DNA of 14,141 nt from an uncultured Mycoplasmatota bacterium (GTDB lineage: Bacteria > Bacillota_I > Bacilli_A > RF39 > UBA660). The position numbers were made by a program, and so were the translations under genes. Where the stretch lies: the NCBI GenBank assembly GCA_946497375.1, contig CAMMKE010000028.1, forward strand, positions 1 to 14,141, in the 5' to 3' direction. The stretch's first letter is position 1; every line of letters begins with the position of its first letter. Shown here one piece after another: positions 1 to 6,657 of this stretch. Below the pieces are notes generated by a model. The model made no database searches and was not told the origin of the DNA. It was given only the letters and a program-made list of their open reading frames with translations.

Positions 1-1466
1 AAGGTATCTTTTTAAGTCACGGTCATGAAGGTAATATGGGAGCGGTTCCTGATATTTTAAAATCTATTCCTGAAGTTAATATTTATGGAGCGAAATTAAC
101 TCTAGAAATATTAAAACAAGATTTAACTGATACTGAAATTAAAAAGAGTCATTTAATAGAGATTAAACCTCATCATAAATTAGAGTTTGGTCGTGAAAGC
201 ATCTTTCCTATTTCTATGACTCATTCTATTCCTGATGCTTTGTGTTATGTTTTATATACTAAAGATGGAGCGATAGTTTATACAGGTGATTTTACTTTTG
301 ACCATAAAGAGACTGGCCTATATAAAACAGATATAGGTAAACTTGCTTATGTTGGTAAACAAGGTGTCCTTTGTTTACTTGCAGAATCTATGTATGCAGA
401 ACGTGAAGGTTATACTAGTCCAAGTAATAGAGTAAGTGATTTTATTAGAAATGTTCTTGTTAAAAATAGAGGTAGAATTATCGCTACAGTATTTCCTGCC
501 CATTTTTATCGAATTCAAGAGATATTTAATGAAGTAAGTAAGACACATAGAAAGATTGTTATTATGGGTCATTCCTTACAAAATACAATTAATTATGCAA
601 TAAAAAATAATTATTTAACTATTGATAGAAGAGTAATAGGTGACTTAAATAATCTAGAAGATAAAGATGCTGTAGTATTAATATCAGATGAAAAAGAGAA
701 ACCTTTTGCAAACTTAGAAAGAATTATTAAAGGTTATGATAAGTTTATTAAACTTAATACTAATGATACTATCTTTATAACAGAACCTGCTTATGAAGGA
801 ATAGAAAAACGTCTTGCAACTGTTATGGATGAAATAGCAATGCTTGGAGTTAATGCTATTAGTTTATCTAGTAAGAAACATTTATTACATCATGCATCAC
901 GTGAAGATTTATCACTTTTAATAAATATAATGAATCCTAAGTATTATTTCCCTGTTAAAGGAGAATATCGTAATCAATATGCTAATGCTGAAGTGGCAGA
1001 AAATTTAGGAATGCCAAAAGAAAATATTATCTTAAAACAAAATGGAGATGTAACTTTATTTATTAAAGGTAATCTTGTCCCTACTAATGAACATATAGAG
1101 ACTGATGAGATTTTAATAGATGGTAAAAGTAATGGTGATATAGGAGATTTGGTCTTAAAAGATAGAGAAATGCTAGGAGAAAATGGTATAGTTATTATTA
1201 GTTGTACCCTAGATAGAGAAACTAAAAAGATATTAGCAGGACCAGAAGTATTAACAAGAGGATTTATCTATGTTAAAGATAATTTAGACCTAGTAGATGA
1301 AATTAAAAATATGTCTTTAGAAATAATAGAGAAAAATATAAGTGAAAACTCTAGAAGAGTAGAGTATTCTACTATAAAAACAGAAGTAAGAGATGTTTTA
1401 GGTAAATATTTTTATAAAACTATGGAAACAAAACCTATGATTATTACAGTAATACAAGAAGTATAA
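1..1466 (+). CDS. rnj: RNase J-family protein, 5' truncated by window edge, probable J2-like inactive paralogue
   Basis: The reading frame is open from base 3, about 487 residues are visible, and the start lies upstream of the window. With an RNase J length near 555 aa, roughly the first 70 residues are missing. RNase J enzymes are metallo-beta-lactamase/beta-CASP ribonucleases acting in mRNA decay and RNA maturation. Seen here: the THSIPD histidine (codon 222-224), the TGDF aspartate (288-290), the AERxGYT segment, a beta-CASP region, a histidine at 891-893 in the GH position, and a complete C-terminal domain ending PMIITVIQEV. The family metal motif HxHxDH reads HGHEGN (bases 18-35), so the Asp and last His are lost. 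The usual PVHGEYR reads PVKGEYR (His to Lys at 957-959). I infer a catalytically weak or structural partner, like RNase J2 beside RNase J1. A strong terminator follows. The family call is sure; the activity call is inference. Confidence 0.93.
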   Translation, partial: GIFLSHGHEGNMGAVPDILKSIPEVNIYGAKLTLEILKQDLTDTEIKKSHLIEIKPHHKLEFGRESIFPISMTHSIPDALCYVLYTKDGAIVYTGDFTFDHKETGLYKTDIGKLAYVGKQGVLCLLAESMYAEREGYTSPSNRVSDFIRNVLVKNRGRIIATVFPAHFYRIQEIFNEVSKTHRKIVIMGHSLQNTINYAIKNNYLTIDRRVIGDLNNLEDKDAVVLISDEKEKPFANLERIIKGYDKFIKLNTNDTIFITEPAYEGIEKRLATVMDEIAMLGVNAISLSSKKHLLHHASREDLSLLINIMNPKYYFPVKGEYRNQYANAEVAENLGMPKENIILKQNGDVTLFIKGNLVPTNEHIETDEILIDGKSNGDIGDLVLKDREMLGENGIVIISCTLDRETKKILAGPEVLTRGFIYVKDNLDLVDEIKNMSLEIIEKNISENSRRVEYSTIKTEVRDVLGKYFYKTMETKPMIITVIQEV

Positions 1467-1482
1467 AAAGTATGAATTTTAT

Positions 1483-1523
1483 AAATTGGCTCTAGTTTTA
1501 GGGCCAATTTTGCATTATTTTTT
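1483..1523 (+). terminator. Rho-independent terminator of the RNase J gene
   Basis: A 12-bp stem (1483-1494 with 1499-1510, one G-U pair, core TTGGC/GCCAA) closes a 4-base GTTT loop and is followed by a T-rich run ending near 1523. It begins 16 bases after the RNase J stop codon. Confidence 0.85.
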
Positions 1524-1554
1524 CTCTTGTGTTAGAGTTGAAATAATTATTTTT

Positions 1555-1596
1555 AAGGAGGCTTTGTTTGTGAATGATTTAATGGACTTATGGTAA
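1555..1596 (+). promoter_or_regulatory. Strong Shine-Dalgarno followed by an 8-codon mini-ORF
   Basis: AAGGAGG at 1555-1561 is a near-perfect ribosome binding site, 8 bases upstream of GTG 1570. That frame encodes only eight residues (VNDLMDLW) and stops at TAA 1594-1596. ATG 1598, which opens the next ORF, starts one base after this stop. The arrangement fits a leader peptide coupled to the downstream ORF, or the broken start of one frameshifted small gene. No clear promoter was seen upstream. Confidence 0.35.
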
Positions 1597-1597
1597 G

Positions 1598-1738
1598 ATG
1601 TTAATCAATCATGAAAATAGGCTTTCATTAATAGAGAATACATTTGACAGTTTTAAATATTTAGGTAAGAGGTGTTTTGCAATTACTAAAATAGATAGTA
1701 AAGAAATATTAGATAGTTTGTTAGATAAATTGAAGTAA
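1598..1738 (+). CDS. Putative 46-aa small protein, unrecognised, possibly a frameshifted remnant
   Basis: The ORF runs from ATG 1598 to TAA 1736-1738 and encodes 46 residues (MLINHENRLSLIENTFDSFK at the N-terminus, DSLLDKLK at the end). It is charged, probably helical at the C-terminus, and has no signal peptide or membrane segment. I do not recognise a family. It has no Shine-Dalgarno of its own; the good site at 1555-1561 serves a GTG in another frame whose 8-codon ORF stops one base earlier. The same frame continues upstream of ATG 1598 (WTYGK) until a stop at 1580-1582, so a one-base change near 1585 would join both parts into one protein of about 55 residues. A terminator hairpin overlaps the stop codon, which argues that the segment is a transcribed unit. 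It may be a real small gene, a pseudogene, or part of a non-coding transcript. Confidence 0.3.
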   Translation: MLINHENRLSLIENTFDSFKYLGKRCFAITKIDSKEILDSLLDKLK

Positions 1739-1766
1739 AGGTAATGTCAATACCTTTTTTCTTTTT
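1737..1766 (+). terminator. Hairpin plus T-tract ending the small ORF unit
   Basis: AAAGGTA (1737-1743) pairs perfectly with TACCTTT (1751-1757) around a 7-base loop, and the 3' arm runs into a T-rich tract to 1766. The stem overlaps the stop codon of the 46-codon ORF. Confidence 0.6.
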
Positions 1767-1833
1767 GTTTACATTTTTTCTGTCAAATACCTTTTTTGTC
1801 AAATTAAATCTTCCTTATTTTATTTACATTTTT
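1745..1833 (+). repeat. Imperfect tandem T-rich direct repeat upstream of mraZ
   Basis: TGTCAATACCTTTTTT at 1745-1760 recurs as TGTCAAATACCTTTTTT at 1781-1797, with a third TGTCAAAT at 1797-1804. Each of the two units also ends in TTTACATTTTT (starting 1768 and 1823). The first unit is 36 bases; the second is about 53, with extra sequence in the middle. The first copy forms the 3' part of the terminator hairpin above, so the second copy looks like a partial duplication of that terminator region. Confidence 0.5.
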
Positions 1834-1850
1834 AATAATTTTGTGTAACA

Positions 1851-1856
1851 TATAAT
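1851..1856 (+). promoter_or_regulatory. mraZ promoter -10 element
   Basis: A perfect TATAAT lies 40 bases before the mraZ start. No good -35 sits 16-18 bases upstream (the best is TTTTTA at 1829-1834); TTTACA at 1823-1828 is 22 bases away. Transcription would start near 1862-1863, at the first MraZ box. A weak -35 fits a promoter under repressor control, but this is inference. Confidence 0.6.
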
Positions 1857-1861
1857 TAAGC

Positions 1862-1889
1862 AGTGGTAGACTGTGGGGAAAAGTGGGGG
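1862..1889 (+). promoter_or_regulatory. MraZ operator: three 10-bp-spaced GTGG boxes
   Basis: GTGG occurs at 1863, 1873 and 1883, an exact 10-bp period (AGTGGTAGAC, TGTGGGGAAA, AGTGGGGGAT). This is the tandem direct-repeat arrangement bound by MraZ upstream of dcw clusters. The boxes lie just downstream of the TATAAT, so bound MraZ would block transcription initiation. The third box (GTGGGGG, 1883-1889) is also the only Shine-Dalgarno-like sequence before the mraZ ATG, so operator and ribosome binding site coincide. Confidence 0.85.
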
Positions 1890-1895
1890 ATAAAT

Positions 1896-2327
1896 ATGTT
1901 TATAGGAGAGTTTCATCATAATATCGATGATAAAGGTAGAATTGCTATACCATCTAAATATCGTGATATTTTAGGTAAAGACTTTGTTATTACCCGTGGT
2001 ATAGAGCATTGTATTTATGTTTATCCAAATGATACTTTTAACCATATCGTTACTAAATTAGAAAGCTTACCATTTACTAAAAAAGATGCTAGAGCTTTCA
2101 CTCGCTTCTTTATGTCTGGTGCTACTGCCATTGAACTTGATAAACAGGGAAGAGCTAATATTCCAAGTCCCCTTGTTAGTTATGCTAATCTATCTAAAAA
2201 ATGTGTAATTGTAGGAACGGGAGATAGATTAGAAATATGGGATGAGGATGCTTTTAATGAGTTTATCTGTTCTTGTAATGATGAAATGTCCGATATTGCT
2301 GAGAATCTATTTGAGGAGAAGATATAA
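1896..2327 (+). CDS. mraZ: MraZ, transcriptional regulator of the dcw cluster
   Basis: This 143-aa protein, the usual MraZ length, begins MFIGEFHHNIDDKGRIAIPS. It holds two AbrB/SpoVT-like halves with the paired signatures DDKGRIAIPSKYR (residues 11-23) and DKQGRANIPSPL (82-93). MraZ forms a ring-shaped oligomer that binds tandem GTGG repeats and controls its own operon. ATG 1896 is chosen because the family starts at this point and the upstream in-frame GTG at 1863 lies inside the operator and has no ribosome binding site. The stop overlaps the rsmH start by one base (TAATG), indicating translational coupling. It is first in the cluster and is preceded by three MraZ boxes, so autoregulation is expected. 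Confidence 0.97.
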   Translation: MFIGEFHHNIDDKGRIAIPSKYRDILGKDFVITRGIEHCIYVYPNDTFNHIVTKLESLPFTKKDARAFTRFFMSGATAIELDKQGRANIPSPLVSYANLSKKCVIVGTGDRLEIWDEDAFNEFICSCNDEMSDIAENLFEEKI

Positions 2328-3250
2328 TGCATGAGTCAGTATTACTTAAAGAAACAATAGAATCTTTAAATCTAAAAGATGACAGTATCGCTGTTGATAT
2401 GACTTTAGGCTTTGCAGGACATAGTAGTCAAATTTTAAAAAGAATTAAAAATGGGTATCTATTCGCCTTTGACCAAGACGAGGAAGCACTTGCCTATAGT
2501 AAAGATAAACTTTCTACTATTGGTGATAACTTCCAAATAATTGATTCTAACTTTGTCTATGCGAGAAAAAAACTAAATGAATTAGGCATAGATAAAGTAG
2601 ATGCTATCCTTTACGATCTTGGAGTATCAAGTCCTCAGTTAGATGAAGACTATCGTGGCTTCTCTTATAGATTTGATGCTCCCCTTGATATGAGGATGGA
2701 TAAAGATAATAAGTTAACTGCTAAAATAATAGTTAATACTTATAGTTATGATGAGTTAAAGAGAATTTTTAAAGACTATGGAGAAAGTAAATTCTCATCA
2801 TCTATTGCAAGAAATATTGTTAAGTATAGAGAAACTAAGGAAATCGATTCTACTTTAGAATTAGTAGATATCATTAAATCATCTGTTCCTTATAAAGAAA
2901 GAGTTAAAAAACATCCTGCTAAACAAATATTTCAAGCTTTAAGAATAGAAGTTAATGATGAGTTAAATGTCTTAAAGAAATCTATTGATGATAGTTTATC
3001 TATGTTAAATATCGGAGGAAGAATTGCTGTTATAACATTTCATTCCTTAGAAGATAAAATTGTTAAGAAAAAGTTTAATGAAATGTGTGAGATAGATCCT
3101 TTATCTAAAGGATTACCTAATATACCTTTGGATAAACTACCAGACTTTAAATTAATTACTAAAAAAGGAATAAAAGCTAGTAGCAAAGAGTTAGAACATA
3201 ATAATAGAGCACATTCCGCTACCCTTAGAGTTATAGAAAGAATAAAATAG
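2327..3250 (+). CDS. rsmH: RsmH (MraW), 16S rRNA m4C1402 methyltransferase
   Basis: This 307-aa SAM-dependent enzyme N4-methylates C1402 of 16S rRNA in the ribosomal P-site region; the role is known from the family. Motifs in order: N-terminal HESVLLKETIE, SAM-binding DMTLGFAGHS (residues 24-33, where many homologues have GGAGHS), acidic FDQD (48-51), DLGVSSPQLD (97-106), DAPLDMRM (117-124), TFHSLED (237-243) and C-terminal NNRAHSATLR (292-301). All positions expected for an active enzyme appear present. The start is ATG 2327, overlapping the mraZ stop by one base, with GAGGAG at 2313-2318 as ribosome binding site. ftsL follows after 14 bases. Confidence 0.97.
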   Translation: MHESVLLKETIESLNLKDDSIAVDMTLGFAGHSSQILKRIKNGYLFAFDQDEEALAYSKDKLSTIGDNFQIIDSNFVYARKKLNELGIDKVDAILYDLGVSSPQLDEDYRGFSYRFDAPLDMRMDKDNKLTAKIIVNTYSYDELKRIFKDYGESKFSSSIARNIVKYRETKEIDSTLELVDIIKSSVPYKERVKKHPAKQIFQALRIEVNDELNVLKKSIDDSLSMLNIGGRIAVITFHSLEDKIVKKKFNEMCEIDPLSKGLPNIPLDKLPDFKLITKKGIKASSKELEHNNRAHSATLRVIERIK

Positions 3251-3264
3251 AAAGTGGTGATATT

Positions 3265-3564
3265 ATGGCTAGAAGAAAAATAGTAAAGCGTGTTAAAATG
3301 AGTAAATTTGAACGTCTTATCTATACATTTGCCTTAGTACTAGCTGTAAGTGCCCCTTTAACAATAGTTTTTTCTAAGGCTACTTTATCAAAGATTAACT
3401 TTGAAGTAGAACAATCTAAAAAAGAAATAGAGGAACAATCTAAAACAAATGAAAGTTTATCTATGAAAATAAATGAGTTAGCATCTTTAGATAAAATAGA
3501 AGAGGTTGCCAAAGAACAAGGATTAAGTTATAATAATGATAATATTAAGAATATCGATGAATAA
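3265..3564 (+). CDS. ftsL: FtsL-like septum protein
   Basis: This 99-aa bitopic membrane protein has a basic cytoplasmic N-terminus (MARRKIVKRVKMSK), one transmembrane segment at about residues 17-37, then an extracellular stretch rich in Glu, Lys and Ser that should form a coiled coil at about 40-75, ending with IEEVAKEQGL, a pattern typical of the FtsL/DivIC fold. FtsL pairs with DivIC and DivIB and activates the septal PBP/FtsW synthase. Sequence conservation in this family is low, so the call rests on topology, size and position between rsmH and the class B PBP. The ribosome binding site is AAGTGGTGA at 3252-3260, six bases after the GTGGT core to the ATG. No divIB gene is in the window. 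Confidence 0.87.
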   Translation: MARRKIVKRVKMSKFERLIYTFALVLAVSAPLTIVFSKATLSKINFEVEQSKKEIEEQSKTNESLSMKINELASLDKIEEVAKEQGLSYNNDNIKNIDE

Positions 3565-3579
3565 TAGGAAGTGGTAAAC

Positions 3580-5739
3580 TTGAAAAGAAAAAAGAGAAGG
3601 AAAAATAATATAAGATATAGCAAAATTGTTATAGTTACTTCTCTTTTTTTGTTTGCTTTAATGATTGCAAGACTTACCCAATTAGCTTTATCCGATAAAG
3701 TTGACGATGTTAATTTGCAAGCTTTAGCTAAAAGAAGAACTACTACAACAGATATAATTCAAGCAAAACGAGGAAATATTTATAGTAGCGATGGTGACGT
3801 GTTGGCCCAAAATGTTTCCTCATATAAATTAATCGCTTATTTATCGCCATCTAGGACTACAGATGAAGATAATCCACAGCACGTTGTAGATAAAGAAATG
3901 ACAGCCGAAAAACTTGCAGGTGTCCTAGGGTGTAGTAAAGATGAAATATTAAAATACTTAAATAAAGAAGGAGTTTATCAAACTGAATTTGGTACTATAG
4001 GTAAAGGATTGACAGAGATTACTAAAAGTAAGATAGAAGAGTTAAATTTACCGGGAATAGATTTTATAGAAAGTTTTAAAAGATATTATCCTAAAGGAGA
4101 CTTTGCTTCCTATGTCTTGGGGTATGCTAAAGAAGAAGTTACTACTGATGATGATGGTAATGAAGAAACTAATATGACTGGAGAAATGGGTATTGAAAAG
4201 TATTATGATAGTACCTTAAAAGGTGAAGATGGATATACTACTTATCAAAAAGATTTGCGTGGTTATAAAATTGCAGGTACTAATGAAATAAGTAAAGAAG
4301 CAAGTGATGGAAAAGATATATATTTAACACTTAATAGTAGTATTCAGTTTTTTGTTGAACAGGCCTTAAGTGATGCTGAAGCTAATTACGATTATGAATG
4401 GTTTACAATCATGATTGCTGATGCTAAGACAGGAGCCATACTAGCATCTAGTACATCGCCATCATTTGACCCTAATAAAAGAGATATAACTAATTATTTA
4501 GATATGAATATATCTAGTCCATATGAACCTGGTTCTACTATGAAAATATTTACTTATATGGCTGCAATGGAACAAGGAGTATATAATGGTAATGAAACAT
4601 ATCACTCTGGTGTTTATACAACAAGTGATGGTACAGAAATAGGTGACTGGAATAGAGCAGGTTGGGGTGATATTACTTTTGATAGAGGATTCGCTTTATC
4701 TAGTAATGTTGGTGTTATTAATTTAATTGATAGACATTTATCTGCAGATATTCTTAGAAGTTATTTTAAAAAACTAGGCTTTAGTAAAAAAACAGGTATT
4801 GAACTCCCAAATGAAGCGACAGGAGAAGTTGACTTTAAGTACGAAACCGAAATATTTAATGCTGGTTTTGGCCAAGGTATTACTACAACACCAATCCAAA
4901 ATATTCAAGCCTTAACTTCTCTTACAAATGATGGGGTAATGTTAAAACCATATTTAGTTGAAAAAATAGTAGACCCTGATACTAAAGAAGTGGTCTATGA
5001 AGGTAAAAGAACTGAAGTAGATACCGTTGCTAGTGAAACTACAGTTAATAAAATTAGAGAATTAATGTGGAATACAGTAAATGTACCAGGAATGACTGGA
5101 GCAGGATATCGCCTTGATGGTTATAACTTAATAGGTAAAACTGGTACTGCCCAGATAGCAGATGAAAATGGAGGTGGTTACTTAACAGGTGCTTCTGATA
5201 TTATTTCATCTTTTGCAGGTATTTATCCTAATGATGATCCTAAGGTAATTATTTATGCTTCTGTAAAAAGACCAGACGGTGGTAAACAAAATGTAATATG
5301 GAAAGCTATTAAAGATATAGTTGTTAATATAAGTAAATATTATGGTACCGATCCTGAGACAACTAGTGAAGAGAAATTAACTGAATATAGTTTAACCTCA
5401 TATAAAAATAAAGATGTAACATCTTCTAAAACTAACCTTGAAAATATGGGTATGTCAGTAACAGTTATTGGAAATGGTAATAAAGTAGTTAAACAATATC
5501 CTTCTAAAGGAGATAAAGTAACAGCAGGAACTAAAGTATTTCTTATTACTAACGATAATAATTTAACTGTTCCAGATGTTAATGGCTTATCTAGTAAACA
5601 GGCAGAAGACTTATTGCATCTTTTAGGTATTAGTGTCAAATTAGAGGGTAATGGTTATGTTACAGGACAAAGTATTGGGGCAGGTACTACTATTACTGAT
5701 AATATGGAAATAACATTATCATTAAATCCAAAATTTTAA
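3580..5739 (+). CDS. pbpB: Class B penicillin-binding protein (PBP2B/FtsI type) with two PASTA domains
   Basis: This septal peptidoglycan transpeptidase has 719 aa. A Lys/Arg-rich N-terminus and one membrane anchor (about residues 16-37) precede a PBP dimerisation domain (about 50-235) and the transpeptidase domain. Active-site motifs are intact: SxxK as STMK at 319-322, SxN as SSN at 374-376, and KTG at 520-522. Two PASTA domains follow (about 601-659 and 661-717), as in Bacillus PBP2B. TTG 3580 is preferred over the in-frame GTG 3571, because the AGGAAGTGG sequence at 3566-3574 would overlap GTG but is well placed for TTG. The gene begins 15 bases after ftsL. SpoVD is a related sporulation paralogue, but that protein usually has one PASTA domain and the position next to ftsL favours the division enzyme. 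A terminator-like hairpin overlaps the stop. Confidence 0.94.
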   Translation: MKRKKRRKNNIRYSKIVIVTSLFLFALMIARLTQLALSDKVDDVNLQALAKRRTTTTDIIQAKRGNIYSSDGDVLAQNVSSYKLIAYLSPSRTTDEDNPQHVVDKEMTAEKLAGVLGCSKDEILKYLNKEGVYQTEFGTIGKGLTEITKSKIEELNLPGIDFIESFKRYYPKGDFASYVLGYAKEEVTTDDDGNEETNMTGEMGIEKYYDSTLKGEDGYTTYQKDLRGYKIAGTNEISKEASDGKDIYLTLNSSIQFFVEQALSDAEANYDYEWFTIMIADAKTGAILASSTSPSFDPNKRDITNYLDMNISSPYEPGSTMKIFTYMAAMEQGVYNGNETYHSGVYTTSDGTEIGDWNRAGWGDITFDRGFALSSNVGVINLIDRHLSADILRSYFKKLGFSKKTGIELPNEATGEVDFKYETEIFNAGFGQGITTTPIQNIQALTSLTNDGVMLKPYLVEKIVDPDTKEVVYEGKRTEVDTVASETTVNKIRELMWNTVNVPGMTGAGYRLDGYNLIGKTGTAQIADENGGGYLTGASDIISSFAGIYPNDDPKVIIYASVKRPDGGKQNVIWKAIKDIVVNISKYYGTDPETTSEEKLTEYSLTSYKNKDVTSSKTNLENMGMSVTVIGNGNKVVKQYPSKGDKVTAGTKVFLITNDNNLTVPDVNGLSSKQAEDLLHLLGISVKLEGNGYVTGQSIGAGTTITDNMEITLSLNPKF

Positions 5740-5767
5740 AAGAAATATTAGTTTGATATTTCTTTTC
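5738..5767 (+). terminator. Hairpin at the end of the PBP gene
   Basis: An 11-bp perfect AT-rich stem (5738-5748 with 5756-5766, core AGAAATAT/ATATTTCT) has a 7-base loop. The 3' arm is itself T-rich, but there is no long separate T-run, so termination may be partial. The -35 of the next promoter lies inside the hairpin. Confidence 0.5.
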
Positions 5768-5781
5768 TATTGTCCTATAAT
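5753..5781 (+). promoter_or_regulatory. Promoter of the 253-aa unknown gene
   Basis: TTGATA (5753-5758) and TATAAT (5776-5781) are separated by exactly 17 bases, a near-consensus sigma-A-type promoter. The predicted start near 5788 leaves a leader of only about 12 bases holding AAGGTGA (5788-5794) before ATG 5800. This rules out the upstream in-frame TTG 5770 as start. Confidence 0.75.
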
Positions 5782-5799
5782 AATTACAAGGTGATTTAT

Positions 5800-6561
5800 A
5801 TGAATAGTTATAATTTAGATATGTTAGTTTCATTACTAGTAGAGTTAAGAAAAAATAAAATTGATAAATTTAGTTCGATACCTTTAGAAAAAGATATATT
5901 TTATTATATAGGTGATCCTAAATATAAGGATGTATTTAAAGATGGTGTTACATGGGTTGATTTCTCTAAGGAAATAGAGTATTTAGAATCTTTAGGATAT
6001 ATTAAAGAAAGTAAATGGCTGCTTGATTGTTTTAGTGGATATTCTATTGGGCCAAATATTTGTGAGTATCCAATTGCTTCTGATAATAAAATGTTATTTA
6101 ACTCTTTGGCAAAAGATTATGCTTTTAGAGAAAGAATTTGTAAAAATAGTTCTATTAAATTAAAAATATATGGAATTGACCCTAATAATATTAATTATAA
6201 AATTATTAAAGGTTACTATGAATGTAATCATAATGTAGATAGAGAATGGCGTTTACTATCCGATGCTTTAAATGTAAATGTTTTAGATAAGAGAGTATTT
6301 TTTGTTAATAAATGTTATGATAGTATAAATCCATATGTTTTTATTGATTGGTGGGGAGGACAACTGGCTTATTTGGAGTTAGAAAATGCAAATTTTGCTA
6401 TTGAACAGGGATTTGATAGAAAAAGCTTAAAAACTGCTATTATTTATACGAAGAGTTTTGATGAAAAGTATTTAAGAAAATTAGTTAATTATAATTTTAG
6501 TAAAAGTTTAGATGATACTTCTGCTAAAGTATTGTCATTATCTACATTATCTAATATTTAG
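5800..6561 (+). CDS. Unrecognised 253-aa protein inserted between pbpB and ftsA
   Basis: I do not recognise a family. The protein appears cytosolic: no signal peptide and no membrane segment. It is rich in aromatic residues (about 20 Tyr, several Trp) and has a short striking stretch FIDWWGGQLAYLELENANFA (residues 181-200). Residues 8-70 are predicted mostly helical, and the end of that stretch (FSKEIEYLESLGYIKES) resembles the tail of a winged-helix domain, but this is weak. Cysteines at 77, 88, 114, 142 and 172 are scattered and do not form a clear metal site. ATG 5800 follows AAGGTGA and a good promoter. The gene is transcribed from its own promoter and is followed by the ftsA promoter, so it sits as an independent unit within the division cluster. 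Its role may relate to division or may be incidental. Confidence 0.85.
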   Translation: MNSYNLDMLVSLLVELRKNKIDKFSSIPLEKDIFYYIGDPKYKDVFKDGVTWVDFSKEIEYLESLGYIKESKWLLDCFSGYSIGPNICEYPIASDNKMLFNSLAKDYAFRERICKNSSIKLKIYGIDPNNINYKIIKGYYECNHNVDREWRLLSDALNVNVLDKRVFFVNKCYDSINPYVFIDWWGGQLAYLELENANFAIEQGFDRKSLKTAIIYTKSFDEKYLRKLVNYNFSKSLDDTSAKVLSLSTLSNI

Positions 6562-6570
6562 ATTTTATAC

Positions 6571-6599
6571 TTGTGAAATATTATTTAATTATGTATAAT
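6571..6599 (+). promoter_or_regulatory. Promoter of ftsA-ftsZ
   Basis: TTGTGA (6571-6576) and TATAAT (6594-6599) have a 17-base spacer. Transcription would start near 6606, giving a leader of about 50 bases. That leader contains AGTGGTAGA (6630-6638), identical to the first MraZ box of the mraZ leader, but only as a single full copy. Confidence 0.72.
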
Positions 6600-6657
6600 T
6601 AATTTATAGAGTAAGAAAGGTCTAAATGTAGTGGTAGAAAGGTAGTGAGTTAAATTC

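Noticed and set aside
375..572. Antisense ORFs within rnj, and likewise 3321-3512, 5340-5639 and 6792-6977 on the minus strand
   Set aside because: Each lies wholly inside a well-supported + strand gene, has no ribosome binding site and encodes no recognisable protein.
1745..1833. Possible CRISPR-like repeat
   Set aside because: There are only two unequal T-rich copies, with no regular spacer length and no cas genes nearby.
1863..1895. Upstream GTG start extending MraZ by 11 residues
   Set aside because: The GTG lies within the MraZ operator and at the predicted transcription start, has no ribosome binding site, and MraZ proteins begin at the MFIGEF methionine.
5770..5799. TTG start extending the 253-aa protein by 10 residues
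   Set aside because: It overlaps the -10 element of a near-consensus promoter, so the transcript would not contain it; ATG 5800 has a good ribosome binding site.
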